A stretch of 64,000 nt of DNA from Pseudovibrio sp. M1P-2-3. Its GTDB lineage: Bacteria; Pseudomonadota; Alphaproteobacteria; Rhizobiales; Stappiaceae. Position numbers and translations under genes: made by a program. The notes under the pieces were generated by a model. It had not been told where the DNA came from and made no database searches. It saw only the letters and a list, made by a program, of their open reading frames with translations. The DNA lies in contig NZ_JARRCW010000001.1 in NCBI RefSeq assembly GCF_031501865.1, positions 4,106,001 through 4,170,000 of the forward strand, given 5' to 3'. Below, piece after piece: positions 28,348 to 36,907 of the stretch (within the stretch, counting starts at the first letter, position 1; the number at the start of each line of letters is the position of its first letter).

Positions 28348-28890
28348 TTATTTGGCACCAAGCTCACTCTCATGCAGCCAGTCTGCATGCTTGGGTGCTT
28401 TCTTGGTCTTGCTCCACTCTTCCAGCATCTCCCACTTCACGGCATCAAGGCGTTTCAGTTTCGCTTCTTCCGCAGCATCTGGGCACGCCAACTCGATGCG
28501 GTGTCCATTTGGATCAAAGAAGTAGATGGAGTGGAAAATGGAATGGTTGGTGACCCCCAAAACCTCAACCCCGTTTGCCTCCAGTTTGTCCTTGAAGGCA
28601 ATCAGGGTTTCGCGATCCTTCACCTTGAACGCAATGTGCTGCACCCAGATAGGAGTGTTTTCATCGCGCCCCATCTCAGGCTTGGTTGGCAGTTCAAAAA
28701 AGGCCAGTATGTTACCGTTGCCCGCATCAAGGAACAGGTGCATGTAGGGGTCAGGCTCATGAGTGGAAGGAACCTTGTCCTCCGCAATGGCCAGAACAAA
28801 ATCCATATTCAGGTTCTTGGTGTACCACTCAACAGTCTCTTTTGCGTCTTTACAGCGGTAAGCAACGTGGTGAATTTGTTCAATTTTCAT
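28348..28890 (-). CDS. VOC-fold protein, candidate ring-cleavage or lyase enzyme
   Basis: A 180-residue vicinal-oxygen-chelate protein. Probable metal ligands are the His of IHHVAYR (residue 7 or 8), the His of VQHIAFKV and the Glu of HRIELACP, the pattern used by glyoxalase I, FosA and extradiol dioxygenases. It lies between the DUF2783 gene and the TRAP genes in the catabolic operon. Since no homogentisate or other ring-cleavage dioxygenase is present nearby, it is a candidate for that step, but single-VOC proteins also act as isomerases or lyases; the reaction is inferred only from context. Confidence 0.8.
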   Translation of the reverse strand: MKIEQIHHVAYRCKDAKETVEWYTKNLNMDFVLAIAEDKVPSTHEPDPYMHLFLDAGNGNILAFFELPTKPEMGRDENTPIWVQHIAFKVKDRETLIAFKDKLEANGVEVLGVTNHSIFHSIYFFDPNGHRIELACPDAAEEAKLKRLDAVKWEMLEEWSKTKKAPKHADWLHESELGAK

Positions 28891-28920
28891 TTCAGCCTCC
28901 TATCAAAACGGTTTAACCCA

Positions 28921-29124
28921 CTAGCTACTCTTCTCGTTTGCAGCTGCCAGTGCAAATGCTTCGCGTAAAACCTCAAGGTCCCCGATATGGTTTGCAAGGA
29001 TGAGAACCAGCCGTGCATTCAGTGCTTCGCTTTGAGCCTTCGTCCGGCCCTCGTGTAGCGTTAAGAGGTCTTGATAAAAATTATCTGGCTGGTCGATGTT
29101 GGGAGCTGTGTTGAGCTGGCTCAT
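28921..29124 (-). CDS. DUF2783 small protein
   Basis: A 67-residue acidic, helical protein (DNFYQDLLTLHEGRTKAQSEALNARLVLILANHIGD...) matching the DUF2783 type often found next to aromatic FAD monooxygenases. It overlaps the monooxygenase stop by 4 bp, indicating coupled translation and perhaps a subunit or assembly role. No catalytic residues are evident. Confidence 0.8.
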   Translation of the reverse strand: MSQLNTAPNIDQPDNFYQDLLTLHEGRTKAQSEALNARLVLILANHIGDLEVLREAFALAAANEKSS

Positions 29125-30755
29125 TGGGTCACCTCCTCAAGGCATTTACCAGTCACTTTTCTGAATGCGCTGACAACCCCAGTGTGGCTGAATTCATTCC
29201 AGCGGGCCGCAACATGCTGGTCTGGCCGTATAAGATAAACTGCACGGGGCAAGCTGCCCAGATAGCGCTCCCTTACAAAGCCGTATGCGTCGTCACTCAG
29301 GCTGATCGGTAGAGCAAAAATCTCAATGCCATCCACCTTCAAACATGCAGGAACGTCACAGTTGATTGCCAATAATTGAAATTTGTTGCCAAGCTTATCA
29401 AGGAGCCACGTTCCATCACCAAGCGGCGCATCACTTGCTGGCGAGCCGGGCCGAGAGCGCATGGGCATGCCTTTAGTATCTGGTCCGTTAAGCGAACTTT
29501 TATCGTAGGTACAAGGAAGGGACAGTCGACCGGAATTGACAAGCGGGCGAGCAAACTCTGCCATTTCGGCAAGGTTCAACACCGCATCTCGAAACACTTG
29601 GCTCATTTGAGATTTTGGGGTGATGAAGTCTGTGGAGCGGGAAGAGTTCAAGATGTTCTCATCTGCTGCAAAAATACGCTCTTCATCATAGGTGTCCAGC
29701 AGGCTCAAAGGCGCCTTGCCATCCATCACCAGCTTCAGTTTCCAGATCAGGTTATCGGTGTCCTGCAAGCCGGAGTTCGCACCGCGGGCACCAAAGGGTG
29801 ACACCTGATGGGCACTGTCGCCCGCAAAAATTACACGCCCTTTTCTAAACTTCTCCATGCGTCTGCATTGGAAAGTGTAGATGGAAACCCACTCGAGCTC
29901 GAAGCTGACATCCTCGCCCAGCATTGCTTTCAGGCGCGGAATCACATTCTCCGGCTTTTTCTCTTCTTCCTTGTCAACACCCCAGCCCAGCTGTAGGTCG
30001 ATGCGCCACACATTGTCTGGCTGCCTATGCAGAAGGGCAGACTGCCCGCGATTAAATGGTGGGTCGAACCAAAACCAGCGCTCAGTCGGGAAATCAGCTT
30101 CCATAACCACATCAGCGATCAGGAAGTTATCTTCAAAGATGCGGCCGACGAAGTCCAGACCCATCATGGCGCGGATTGGAGAGGCAGCACCATCACAAGC
30201 GATCACCCAGTCCGCTTCAACGCAGTAGTTACCTTCCGGTGTTTCCAACTCAACAGTCGCAAAGTCATTGCCCTGATCAAGGGAGACCACCTTGTTATTG
30301 CCGCGGATCTCAATCTGCTTGCCCTGCGCTTGCAGCTCCCCCACCCGCTCAACCAGATACTCTTCAAAGTAATACTGTTGTAGGTTGATGAAAGCTGGGC
30401 GCTTGTGGCCGTCTTCTGGCAACAGATCAAACTGATAGACCAGACGTTCATCAAAAAAGACTTTTCCTTTGTTCCATTGAACGCCTTTATCGACAAACCT
30501 GTCCCCGCAGCCCAACCGGTCAAGAATTTCCAGCGGTCGTTTTGCATAGCAAACCGCGCGGGAGCCCCAGCTCACCTTGTCGTTGTCGTCAACAACAACA
30601 ACTTCAATGTCCTGCATGGCCAACTCTATTGCCGCCGCAAGGCCAATGGGTCCCGCCCCCACCACAACAACCTTATGGCGCACCGCCTTTTTCGCATCCT
30701 GATCCACAGATCGGACATATGGATAGAGCGGAGCCTCGAAAATCTTTTTCTTCAT
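29121..30755 (-). CDS. FAD-dependent aromatic monooxygenase (MhpA/PheA class)
   Basis: A 544-residue class A flavoprotein hydroxylase. It has the dinucleotide fold VVVGAGPIGLAAAIEL near residue 31, the DG motif (CDGAASPIRAMMGL) and the GD motif (GRVIFAGDSAHQVSPFGARG), then a C-terminal thioredoxin-like domain. Such enzymes add one oxygen to phenolic or hydroxybenzoate rings using NAD(P)H. Together with maleylacetoacetate isomerase and fumarylacetoacetase, it probably prepares a ring for cleavage. The exact substrate cannot be read from sequence. Confidence 0.88.
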   Translation of the reverse strand: MKKKIFEAPLYPYVRSVDQDAKKAVRHKVVVVGAGPIGLAAAIELAMQDIEVVVVDDNDKVSWGSRAVCYAKRPLEILDRLGCGDRFVDKGVQWNKGKVFFDERLVYQFDLLPEDGHKRPAFINLQQYYFEEYLVERVGELQAQGKQIEIRGNNKVVSLDQGNDFATVELETPEGNYCVEADWVIACDGAASPIRAMMGLDFVGRIFEDNFLIADVVMEADFPTERWFWFDPPFNRGQSALLHRQPDNVWRIDLQLGWGVDKEEEKKPENVIPRLKAMLGEDVSFELEWVSIYTFQCRRMEKFRKGRVIFAGDSAHQVSPFGARGANSGLQDTDNLIWKLKLVMDGKAPLSLLDTYDEERIFAADENILNSSRSTDFITPKSQMSQVFRDAVLNLAEMAEFARPLVNSGRLSLPCTYDKSSLNGPDTKGMPMRSRPGSPASDAPLGDGTWLLDKLGNKFQLLAINCDVPACLKVDGIEIFALPISLSDDAYGFVRERYLGSLPRAVYLIRPDQHVAARWNEFSHTGVVSAFRKVTGKCLEEVTQ

Positions 30756-30896
30756 ACGCTACCTCCCAGCATCTGCGATACTTCAAGCCGCCTGCGTTTA
30801 TCTCAACTGTGAAAGTCACAGAGGTTTGTTTCGTGAGTTAGGACCACGTTGTTCGCTATTAAAAGCGTCCACTATGTGATCCCAAACCCAAGTCAC

Positions 30897-31847
30897 TCAC
30901 CCTTGCAATGCAGCCCACATTTCCCGGTCACGCTCAGCAGTCCATATGCGGGGGGTGTCGATGCCTCGTGCCTCATCGAAAGCGCGGGCCACATTAAACG
31001 GCAGGCAGTGCTCATAAATTGCGTAGTCAGCGAATTTGGGGTCGCACTGCTCACGCACTGCATCCCATGCTTCTTTCAACGTGCCTCCCCGCACGGCCAC
31101 CCGAGCCGCCGTCTTATAAGTGCTCTTCACAAAGTCACGGGTGTTTTCAATGGCTTTACCAACTATTTCCGGCCCCACCAGCGCATCGCCACGCCCCGGT
31201 ACAATTGCGTCTGGAGTGTAGGCCTTGATTGCGTCTAACGTGTTGCCCCAGTCCTTGAAGTGGCCGTCACCGCAGTAACATGCGGAGTGGTACTCAACGA
31301 TATCACCGGTAAACATCACGCCTTCATCTGGAACCCATGCAACAATGTCGCCAGCGGTGTGCGCACGGCCCAGATGCATCAACTCAACCTTACGCTTGCC
31401 CATGTTGATGGCCATACGGTTCTTGAAAGTCATGGTTGGCCATGTGAGGCCGGGAATGGAATCTGCCGCTGAGAACAAGCGCGGGAACCGGCCATACTCG
31501 GAATCCCAGTCCTCCTGTCCCCGTTCAAAGATCATGCTCTCACACTTTTGGGAAGCTATGACTTCCAAAGCACCATATCCGGACGCCCCCAGCACCCGCA
31601 CCGCGTGGTAGTGGGTCAAGGTCACGTATTTAATCGGCTTGTCGGTGACTTCGCGGATTTTCTCGACAACCATGCCTGCCATCACAGGGGTTGCCTGTGC
31701 ATCCACCACCATAACGCTGTCGTCACCGATAATAACGCCGGTGTTCGGATCCCCTTCCGCGGTGAATGCATAAAGATCGCGGCCAACTTCGGTGAAGGAG
31801 ATCTTTTTGTCTTCCATATCACCAACACTCGCGAATGCTTTAGCCAT
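30897..31847 (-). CDS. Metallo-beta-lactamase-fold hydrolase with altered metal motif
   Basis: A 316-residue MBL-fold protein. The ATG at 31847 (MAKAFASVGDMEDKKI) is preferred to a longer frame reaching into fahA. The usual HxHxDH motif reads HYHAVR (His79, His81), so the Asp and third His are missing, while the later His (LMHLGRAHTAGD) and the Asp of MFTGDIVEY are present. This points to a single or altered metal site. It sits between fahA and the monooxygenase in the operon; a thioester or lactone hydrolase role is possible but unproven. Confidence 0.82.
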   Translation of the reverse strand: MAKAFASVGDMEDKKISFTEVGRDLYAFTAEGDPNTGVIIGDDSVMVVDAQATPVMAGMVVEKIREVTDKPIKYVTLTHYHAVRVLGASGYGALEVIASQKCESMIFERGQEDWDSEYGRFPRLFSAADSIPGLTWPTMTFKNRMAINMGKRKVELMHLGRAHTAGDIVAWVPDEGVMFTGDIVEYHSACYCGDGHFKDWGNTLDAIKAYTPDAIVPGRGDALVGPEIVGKAIENTRDFVKSTYKTAARVAVRGGTLKEAWDAVREQCDPKFADYAIYEHCLPFNVARAFDEARGIDTPRIWTAERDREMWAALQG

Positions 31848-31878
31848 GATAAAACTCCTGAAATTCCTATGAACTCGA

Positions 31879-33147
31879 TTAGCCTTTGAAGTTCGGTGCC
31901 GGTAGGATCTTGCCGGTACATTCGCCAAATCCGATGCGGTAACCATCTCCTTCAGCCCAACCGGTGAGTGTCAGCGTGTCGCCATCCTCAATAAAACTGC
32001 GGGTTTCACCACCCTCCAACCTTAGAGGGTCCTTACCACCCCATGAAAGCTCTAGCAGTGAGCCGAACTGAGTCCTCTCAGGGCCGGAAATAGTACCCGA
32101 GCCAAGCAGGTCGCCTGTATTCATCTTACAGCCGCTCACCGCATGGTGCGCCAGCTGCTGCGCGGCGGAAAAATACATCTGCTTGTAATTGGTTCTAGCG
32201 ATTTTTGAGGCATGCGCAGTCCCTTCGGGCCGCATGTAGATCTCCAGATCAATATCATAGAGCATTGGACCCGGCTCATTGAGGTAGGGAAGAAGCTCTT
32301 TTTCACGGGGCGGTGTGGAGACACGGAACGGCGCAAGGGCAGCTTTCGTCACCACCCACGGACTGATGGAAGTTGCAAATGCTTTTGCCTGAAACGGGCC
32401 AAGCGGCTGATACTCCCAAGCTTGAATATCACGGGCAGACCAGTCATTCAGGATCACATAGCCAAAGATCATGTCATCAGCTTGCTGCACAGTAATGGGC
32501 TCTCCCATTTCACTGGGCATACCAACAACAGCGCCCATTTCCAGCTCGATATCAAGGCGGGCGCAGGGCTTGAAGCTTGGCGTGTTATCAGTTGGCGCTT
32601 TCACCTGTCCAACAGGTCGTTTGATATCCGTACCTGAAACAATGACAGTCGAGGCACGACCATTATATCCGATGGGGAGATGCAACCAGTTGGGCGGCAG
32701 CGCATTTTCCGGTCCGCGAAACATGGTCCCCACGTTAAGCGCATGTTGGCGTCCGGAGTAAAAATCCGTGTACTCTGCTACAGAGAACGGCAGGAACATC
32801 TGCGCTAAGTTCATTGGTACCAGCGCTTTGGTGCTCAAGGTATCATTGCTGGAAAGAGCATCATTGCCCCCTTCAACAAGCAAGGAAATCAACTGCTCGC
32901 GCACACTATCCCAAGAGGTTTTCCCAAGCCCCATAAAACCGTTAAGAGCTGGACGATCAAAAACAGGAGCGCTTCCACCTGCATTGATAAGACCAGCCGT
33001 CTCCAGCAAAGCGAGGTCCACAATCATATCCCCAATCGCAACACCGCACCGTGCTGCCTCATCCCCCGTGGCAAATACACCATAGGGGAGATTCTGGATT
33101 GGGAAATGGCAGTTCAGCGCATTTGCGCTCTTGATCCAACTGGTCAT
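31879..33147 (-). CDS. fahA: Fumarylacetoacetase
   Basis: A 422-residue full-length FAH, splitting fumarylacetoacetate into fumarate and acetoacetate. It has the N-terminal SH3-like domain (YGVFATGDEAARCGVAIGD) and the catalytic domain with YTDFYSGRQHA (metal Asp and catalytic His), RLDIELEMGAVVG (two metal Glu) and ILNDWSARDIQAWEYQPLG (Asp). Closing motifs are SGPERTQFGSLLELSWGG. The GAGGGAG ribosome site lies close to the ATG. It is the first gene of the operon, directly behind a promoter with a candidate MarR operator. Confidence 0.95.
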   Translation of the reverse strand: MTSWIKSANALNCHFPIQNLPYGVFATGDEAARCGVAIGDMIVDLALLETAGLINAGGSAPVFDRPALNGFMGLGKTSWDSVREQLISLLVEGGNDALSSNDTLSTKALVPMNLAQMFLPFSVAEYTDFYSGRQHALNVGTMFRGPENALPPNWLHLPIGYNGRASTVIVSGTDIKRPVGQVKAPTDNTPSFKPCARLDIELEMGAVVGMPSEMGEPITVQQADDMIFGYVILNDWSARDIQAWEYQPLGPFQAKAFATSISPWVVTKAALAPFRVSTPPREKELLPYLNEPGPMLYDIDLEIYMRPEGTAHASKIARTNYKQMYFSAAQQLAHHAVSGCKMNTGDLLGSGTISGPERTQFGSLLELSWGGKDPLRLEGGETRSFIEDGDTLTLTGWAEGDGYRIGFGECTGKILPAPNFKG

Positions 33148-33220
33148 GACGCTCCCTCGGTAAATAAAACCAGCCGCGCGTCCTCCCAGACCCGGACAGT
33201 CAATGACTTTCTCGATATTC

Positions 33221-33248
33221 AGGATAGTTTCAAATGAAACTGTGTCAA
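33221..33248 (-). promoter_or_regulatory. Promoter of the fahA operon with an inverted-repeat operator in the spacer
   Basis: On the minus strand TTGACA (33243-33248) and TATCCT (33221-33226) are 16 bases apart. The spacer is almost filled by a perfect 7-bp inverted repeat with a 2-nt centre (AGTTTCA / TGAAACT, 33226-33241). A protein bound there would block RNA polymerase; the neighbouring MarR regulator is the obvious candidate. Confidence 0.72.
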
Positions 33249-33369
33249 TATAAATTCTGGGAAGGATAGAAATTCAAAATGCCACCAGAATGCATAGTAA
33301 GTTGAAAAGCGTTAGAAAATAGGGCTTAACAATACTTAAGCCTACACGATATTTCATATACCTGCAGTA

Positions 33370-33396
33370 TTGACATTTAGTTTCACACGATACTAT
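33370..33396 (+). promoter_or_regulatory. Promoter of marR-maiA with a second operator copy
   Basis: TTGACA (33370-33375) and TACTAT (33391-33396) are 15 bases apart. Between them lies AGTTTCACACGATACT (33379-33394), an imperfect copy of the operator found in the divergent fahA promoter. This would give autoregulation of the MarR gene. Confidence 0.6.
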
Positions 33397-33427
33397 TTCA
33401 ATATTAATTGACCTTTATGAACCTAGT

Positions 33428-33443
33428 AGTTTCAAATTAAACC
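33428..33443. promoter_or_regulatory. Third operator-like repeat just before the MarR gene
   Basis: AGTTTCAAATTAAACC keeps the first half-site AGTTTCA of the operator and part of the second half. It lies 14 bases before the MarR start codon and could serve as a weaker auxiliary site. Confidence 0.45.
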
Positions 33444-33457
33444 AAAGAGACGCATAA

Positions 33458-33958
33458 ATGGGAACTGTGAACAAAGCGCCAAATCCGGATGACTTTCAGC
33501 TGGAAAAGTTCTTCCCGTATAAAGTCCGCATTTTTGGCTCTGCCGTCAGCAGTGCAGTTTCCAGCGTGTACCGCGAGCGATATGGGCTCAGTGTCTCCGA
33601 ATGGCGCACCATGGCAATTCTCGGAGGAACCAAGGCGCTATCTGCCTCAGAAATTGTCGAGCGCTCCAGCATGGACAAAGTGAATGTCAGCCGCGCTGTT
33701 CAGGCCCTTCGTAAAAAAGAACTTTTGCGCCGTGACATTGATGGAGAAGATCGCCGGAAATCTGTTTTACGGCTGACAGAAAAAGGCCTTGCGGTTTACA
33801 ATGATGTCATTCCACTGGTTCAAAGCGTGGAAGCTGCATTAACGGAAAACCTGTCTTTAGAAGAACAGGCAACGCTCCTGTCATTGATGGAAAAAGTTCA
33901 AAAAAACGCTGAAATACTTACCGAAAACACAAAGGGTGAGGTTATCACCCCATCCTAG
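33458..33958 (+). CDS. MarR-family transcriptional regulator
   Basis: A 166-residue winged-helix regulator: helices around YRERYGLSVSEWRTMAIL, recognition region SASEIVERSSMDKVNVSRAVQALRKK (residues ~67-92) and wing RRDIDGEDRRKSVLRLTEKG. MarR proteins usually repress divergent catabolic operons until a phenolic ligand binds. Three inverted-repeat sites in the divergent intergenic region fit control of fahA and of itself plus maiA. Confidence 0.9.
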   Translation: MGTVNKAPNPDDFQLEKFFPYKVRIFGSAVSSAVSSVYRERYGLSVSEWRTMAILGGTKALSASEIVERSSMDKVNVSRAVQALRKKELLRRDIDGEDRRKSVLRLTEKGLAVYNDVIPLVQSVEAALTENLSLEEQATLLSLMEKVQKNAEILTENTKGEVITPS

Positions 33959-33996
33959 AGAACGACTAGAACTCCACAGCGGAGCTGCGCCATACC

Positions 33997-34656
33997 ATGA
34001 GTAATATCAAGTTATACGATTATTGGCGCTCATCAGCGAGCTACCGTGTCCGCATCGCACTCAACCTGAAAAGGATTGAATACGATAGGATAGCCGTAAA
34101 CCTGCTCAAGGGAGAGCAAAAGGCACCTGAGAATTTGAAGCGCAACCCACAGGGCTTCGTGCCATCTCTTGATCTGGATGACCATATGATGACCCAGTCT
34201 CTCGCCATAATTGAATATCTGGATGAACGGTATCCAGCCCCTCCCTTAATGCCGTCAACGGCTCGCGAGCGCGCCCGTGTACGTGCACTTTCCCACGCAA
34301 TCGCCATGGATATTCATCCGATCTGCAACCTGAGCATTGTTCAACGCCTTGTGGAGGTGTCTGGAGGAGGAGAGCAAACCAAAATCAGCTGGATGCACGA
34401 GTTTATCACTAAGGGTCTCTGTGCATTTGAAAAATTGCTGACTGATGGACACAGTGGAAGGTTCTGCCATGGCGATCAGGTCACACTGGCAGACATCTGC
34501 CTTATTCCTCAAGTCTACAATGCGGATCGTTGGGGCGTTGATAGCTCTCATTTCCCAAAGGTCAACGCCATCAGCCAGCGAGCAAATGGATTGAAAGCTT
34601 TTCAAAAAGCCTACCCGAAACCCAAGCTGGAGGCATCCCCTTCCAATACGCCTTGA
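33997..34656 (+). CDS. maiA: Maleylacetoacetate isomerase (zeta-class GST)
   Basis: A 219-residue zeta-class glutathione transferase. The active-site motif is SSASYRVRIALNLK near residue 10 (Ala in place of the more common Cys of SSCS), with NPQGFVPSLDLDD and QSLAIIEYLDERYP in the thioredoxin-like domain and LADICLIPQVYNADRW in the helical domain. It converts maleylacetoacetate to fumarylacetoacetate, feeding FahA. It follows marR by 38 nt and ends 12 bases from bioZ on the other strand. Confidence 0.93.
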   Translation: MSNIKLYDYWRSSASYRVRIALNLKRIEYDRIAVNLLKGEQKAPENLKRNPQGFVPSLDLDDHMMTQSLAIIEYLDERYPAPPLMPSTARERARVRALSHAIAMDIHPICNLSIVQRLVEVSGGGEQTKISWMHEFITKGLCAFEKLLTDGHSGRFCHGDQVTLADICLIPQVYNADRWGVDSSHFPKVNAISQRANGLKAFQKAYPKPKLEASPSNTP

Positions 34657-34668
34657 AAGGGGGAAAGC

Positions 34669-35661
34669 TTACAAACCAACCAAAAGAGATCCGCTGACAA
34701 ATCCGGCACCAATGGCAGATAGCAGCAACTTGTCACCCTCTTTGAAATCACGGTTCTCACGACATTTGGAAAGAGTGAAAGGAATGGTCGCCGCCGAGCT
34801 GTTGCCAAACTCCCCCAGTGTCATGAGTGTTCTGTCCTCACCTATACCGAGGCTGTTGCCAACAGCCTGAATGATGCGGGAATTGGCCTGATGTGGTGCC
34901 CAGTGGTCCACATCGGAAGACTTAACCCCTGCTTGCTCCAGTACTTTTCCGGCAGACCCCGTTAAGGTACTCACGGCCTTGGCAAACACGGTCTGACCAC
35001 CCTTCAAGCTCATCAGATATTCGTTGGGGTCCATATGTTGCCTGTAAGGGCTACGACTGCCACCACCAGTGATTTTGATAAGATCATAGTATGCCCCATC
35101 TGATGCCAGATCAGCGGCCAAAATGCCCTGTCCCTCTCGCGTTGGCGGTGAAATCACAACAGCACCTGCCGCATCGGCGAACAGTACACGGCTTGCTCGC
35201 TCTTCAGGGTTAATACGGCGGCTCAAAATATTTGCCGCCACGACAAGAACACTTATGCCCTGCGCCTTGGCATAGGCATCTGCCATTGCGAGCGCATAAA
35301 GGAATCCGGCACAGGCACCAGCCATATCGATGGCACCGGAGTTTGGCAGGCCCAGCTTGTATGCGAGTAGTGGAGCCGAAGGAGGCAAAAGGTGATCCGG
35401 TGTACTTGTGGCTAGCAGCGTCAGTCCAATTTGGGCAGGAGTAACGCCAGCATCTTCAATCGCCATTTGTGCCGCTGGCAGCGCAATATCGGTAAGCGCC
35501 TGATCCGGTGCAACATAACGGCGCTCCCGAATACCGGTACGCCGCTCGATCCAACCATCCTCAAGTCCCAGATCCTGCTCGATTTCAGCATTCAGAACAC
35601 GCCGTTCGGGAGCATAATGACCAAAGCCGACCAGCCCACCTCGCCCCTTAAAGGAGTTCAT
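34669..35661 (-). CDS. bioZ: 3-oxopimeloyl-ACP synthase BioZ (KAS III-like)
   Basis: A 330-residue FabH-like condensing enzyme with catalytic Cys in MAGACAGFLYA, His in DHWAPHQANSR and Asn in LGEFGNSSAATI. Its place as last gene of a bioBFDA operon, with a 14-nt overlap with bioA, identifies it as BioZ, which in Agrobacterium and Brucella condenses glutaryl-CoA with malonyl-ACP to start the pimeloyl chain of biotin. The start at 35661 has an AAGGAG ribosome site (on the minus strand reading from the bioA end region); the longer frame lies inside bioA. Confidence 0.9.
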   Translation of the reverse strand: MNSFKGRGGLVGFGHYAPERRVLNAEIEQDLGLEDGWIERRTGIRERRYVAPDQALTDIALPAAQMAIEDAGVTPAQIGLTLLATSTPDHLLPPSAPLLAYKLGLPNSGAIDMAGACAGFLYALAMADAYAKAQGISVLVVAANILSRRINPEERASRVLFADAAGAVVISPPTREGQGILAADLASDGAYYDLIKITGGGSRSPYRQHMDPNEYLMSLKGGQTVFAKAVSTLTGSAGKVLEQAGVKSSDVDHWAPHQANSRIIQAVGNSLGIGEDRTLMTLGEFGNSSAATIPFTLSKCRENRDFKEGDKLLLSAIGAGFVSGSLLVGL

Positions 35662-36907
35662 CGGCCGCCTCCGCCATGGCATCGTAGATATGGTTGACAT
35701 CATCTTGTGTGACGCAATATGGCGGCATGGAATACAGCGTATTGCCAAGGGGGCGCAGAAGCAGGTTCTTCTTCTGGAAGAACGCATAAAGGCGCGGCCC
35801 CACATCAGACAAATAGCCGTGATCCCTCACATTAATGTCCATCGCGGCAATGGTGCCCTGTTGGCGCAGGTTGGTAAAGCGCTCATCGTTCTTGAAGCGC
35901 TCCAGCCCTGCCGCCTGCATTTTTGCAAGATTTTCGATCCTCTCATAAACCGGTTCTCTCTCCCAGACTTCAAGGTTTGCCACCGCAGCGGCGCAGGCAA
36001 TCGGGTTCGCCGTGTAGGAACTTGAGTGGAAGAAAGTTTTGCTTCTGTCTGTTGAATAATGCTCATTATAAATGGCTTCAGAACACATGGTAACAGCGAG
36101 CGGCAACGAGCCGCCGGTCAATCCCTTGGAATAGCAAGCAATATCTGGCGTCACCTGTGCATACTCGCAGGCAAACAGTTTGCCTGTACGCCCCCAACCG
36201 GTCATCACTTCATCTGCAATAAACAGAACATGGTGCTTTTTGCAGATCTGCACCAGAGTACGGAGCGTTTGCGGGCTATACATAAGCATGCCGCCTGCCC
36301 CTAAAACCAGTGGCTCTACGATGAACGCCGCCACATCCCCTGCACTGCAGAGCTTTTCCAATTCATCGAACGTGGTCTGCTCGTTACCTGCAGAGGGAAA
36401 CGGCAGTTTAGCCACATCAAACAGGAGCGGATTGTAAGGCTGGTTGAAAACGCAGCGCTCTCCGACGGACATGGTGCCGATGGTATCGCCGTGATAGCTG
36501 TTTTCCATAACAACAACACGCTGGCGCTTTTCTCCCAGATGGTGCCAGTAGCCAAGCGCCATTTTAAGAGCCACTTCAACACTGGTGGACCCGCTGTCAG
36601 AAAAGAACACATAGTCGAGCCCATCAGGGGTACACCTGAGCAGTTGCTGTGCCAGCAGTTCTGCGGGCTCATGGGTGTGACCTGCAAAGATCACCTGATC
36701 CAGCTTATCAGCCTGCTCCTTGATCGCACCAATCACATGCGGATGACAGTGCCCGTGGGTCACAACCCACCAGGAGGAAATGGCATCCAGCATCCGCTCG
36801 CCGTCAGCCTTTGTTAGGTAAGCCCCGCAGCCACCTGTAATTTTGGTCATCTCCGGCATAATCGCGTGCTGGGTAAACGGATGCCAGATCGGTGAGTGCC
36901 TCGTCAT
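35648..36907 (-). CDS. bioA: Adenosylmethionine-8-amino-7-oxononanoate aminotransferase BioA
   Basis: A 419-residue PLP aminotransferase that makes diaminopelargonic acid using SAM as amino donor. Features: WHPFTQHA start, SSWWVVTHGHCHP, MENSYHGDTIGTMSVG, IADEVMTGWGRTG and the PLP lysine in CYSKGLTGGSLPLAV. The ATG at 36907 overlaps the bioD stop by one base. Confidence 0.96.
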   Translation of the reverse strand: MTRHSPIWHPFTQHAIMPEMTKITGGCGAYLTKADGERMLDAISSWWVVTHGHCHPHVIGAIKEQADKLDQVIFAGHTHEPAELLAQQLLRCTPDGLDYVFFSDSGSTSVEVALKMALGYWHHLGEKRQRVVVMENSYHGDTIGTMSVGERCVFNQPYNPLLFDVAKLPFPSAGNEQTTFDELEKLCSAGDVAAFIVEPLVLGAGGMLMYSPQTLRTLVQICKKHHVLFIADEVMTGWGRTGKLFACEYAQVTPDIACYSKGLTGGSLPLAVTMCSEAIYNEHYSTDRSKTFFHSSSYTANPIACAAAVANLEVWEREPVYERIENLAKMQAAGLERFKNDERFTNLRQQGTIAAMDINVRDHGYLSDVGPRLYAFFQKKNLLLRPLGNTLYSMPPYCVTQDDVNHIYDAMAEAADELL

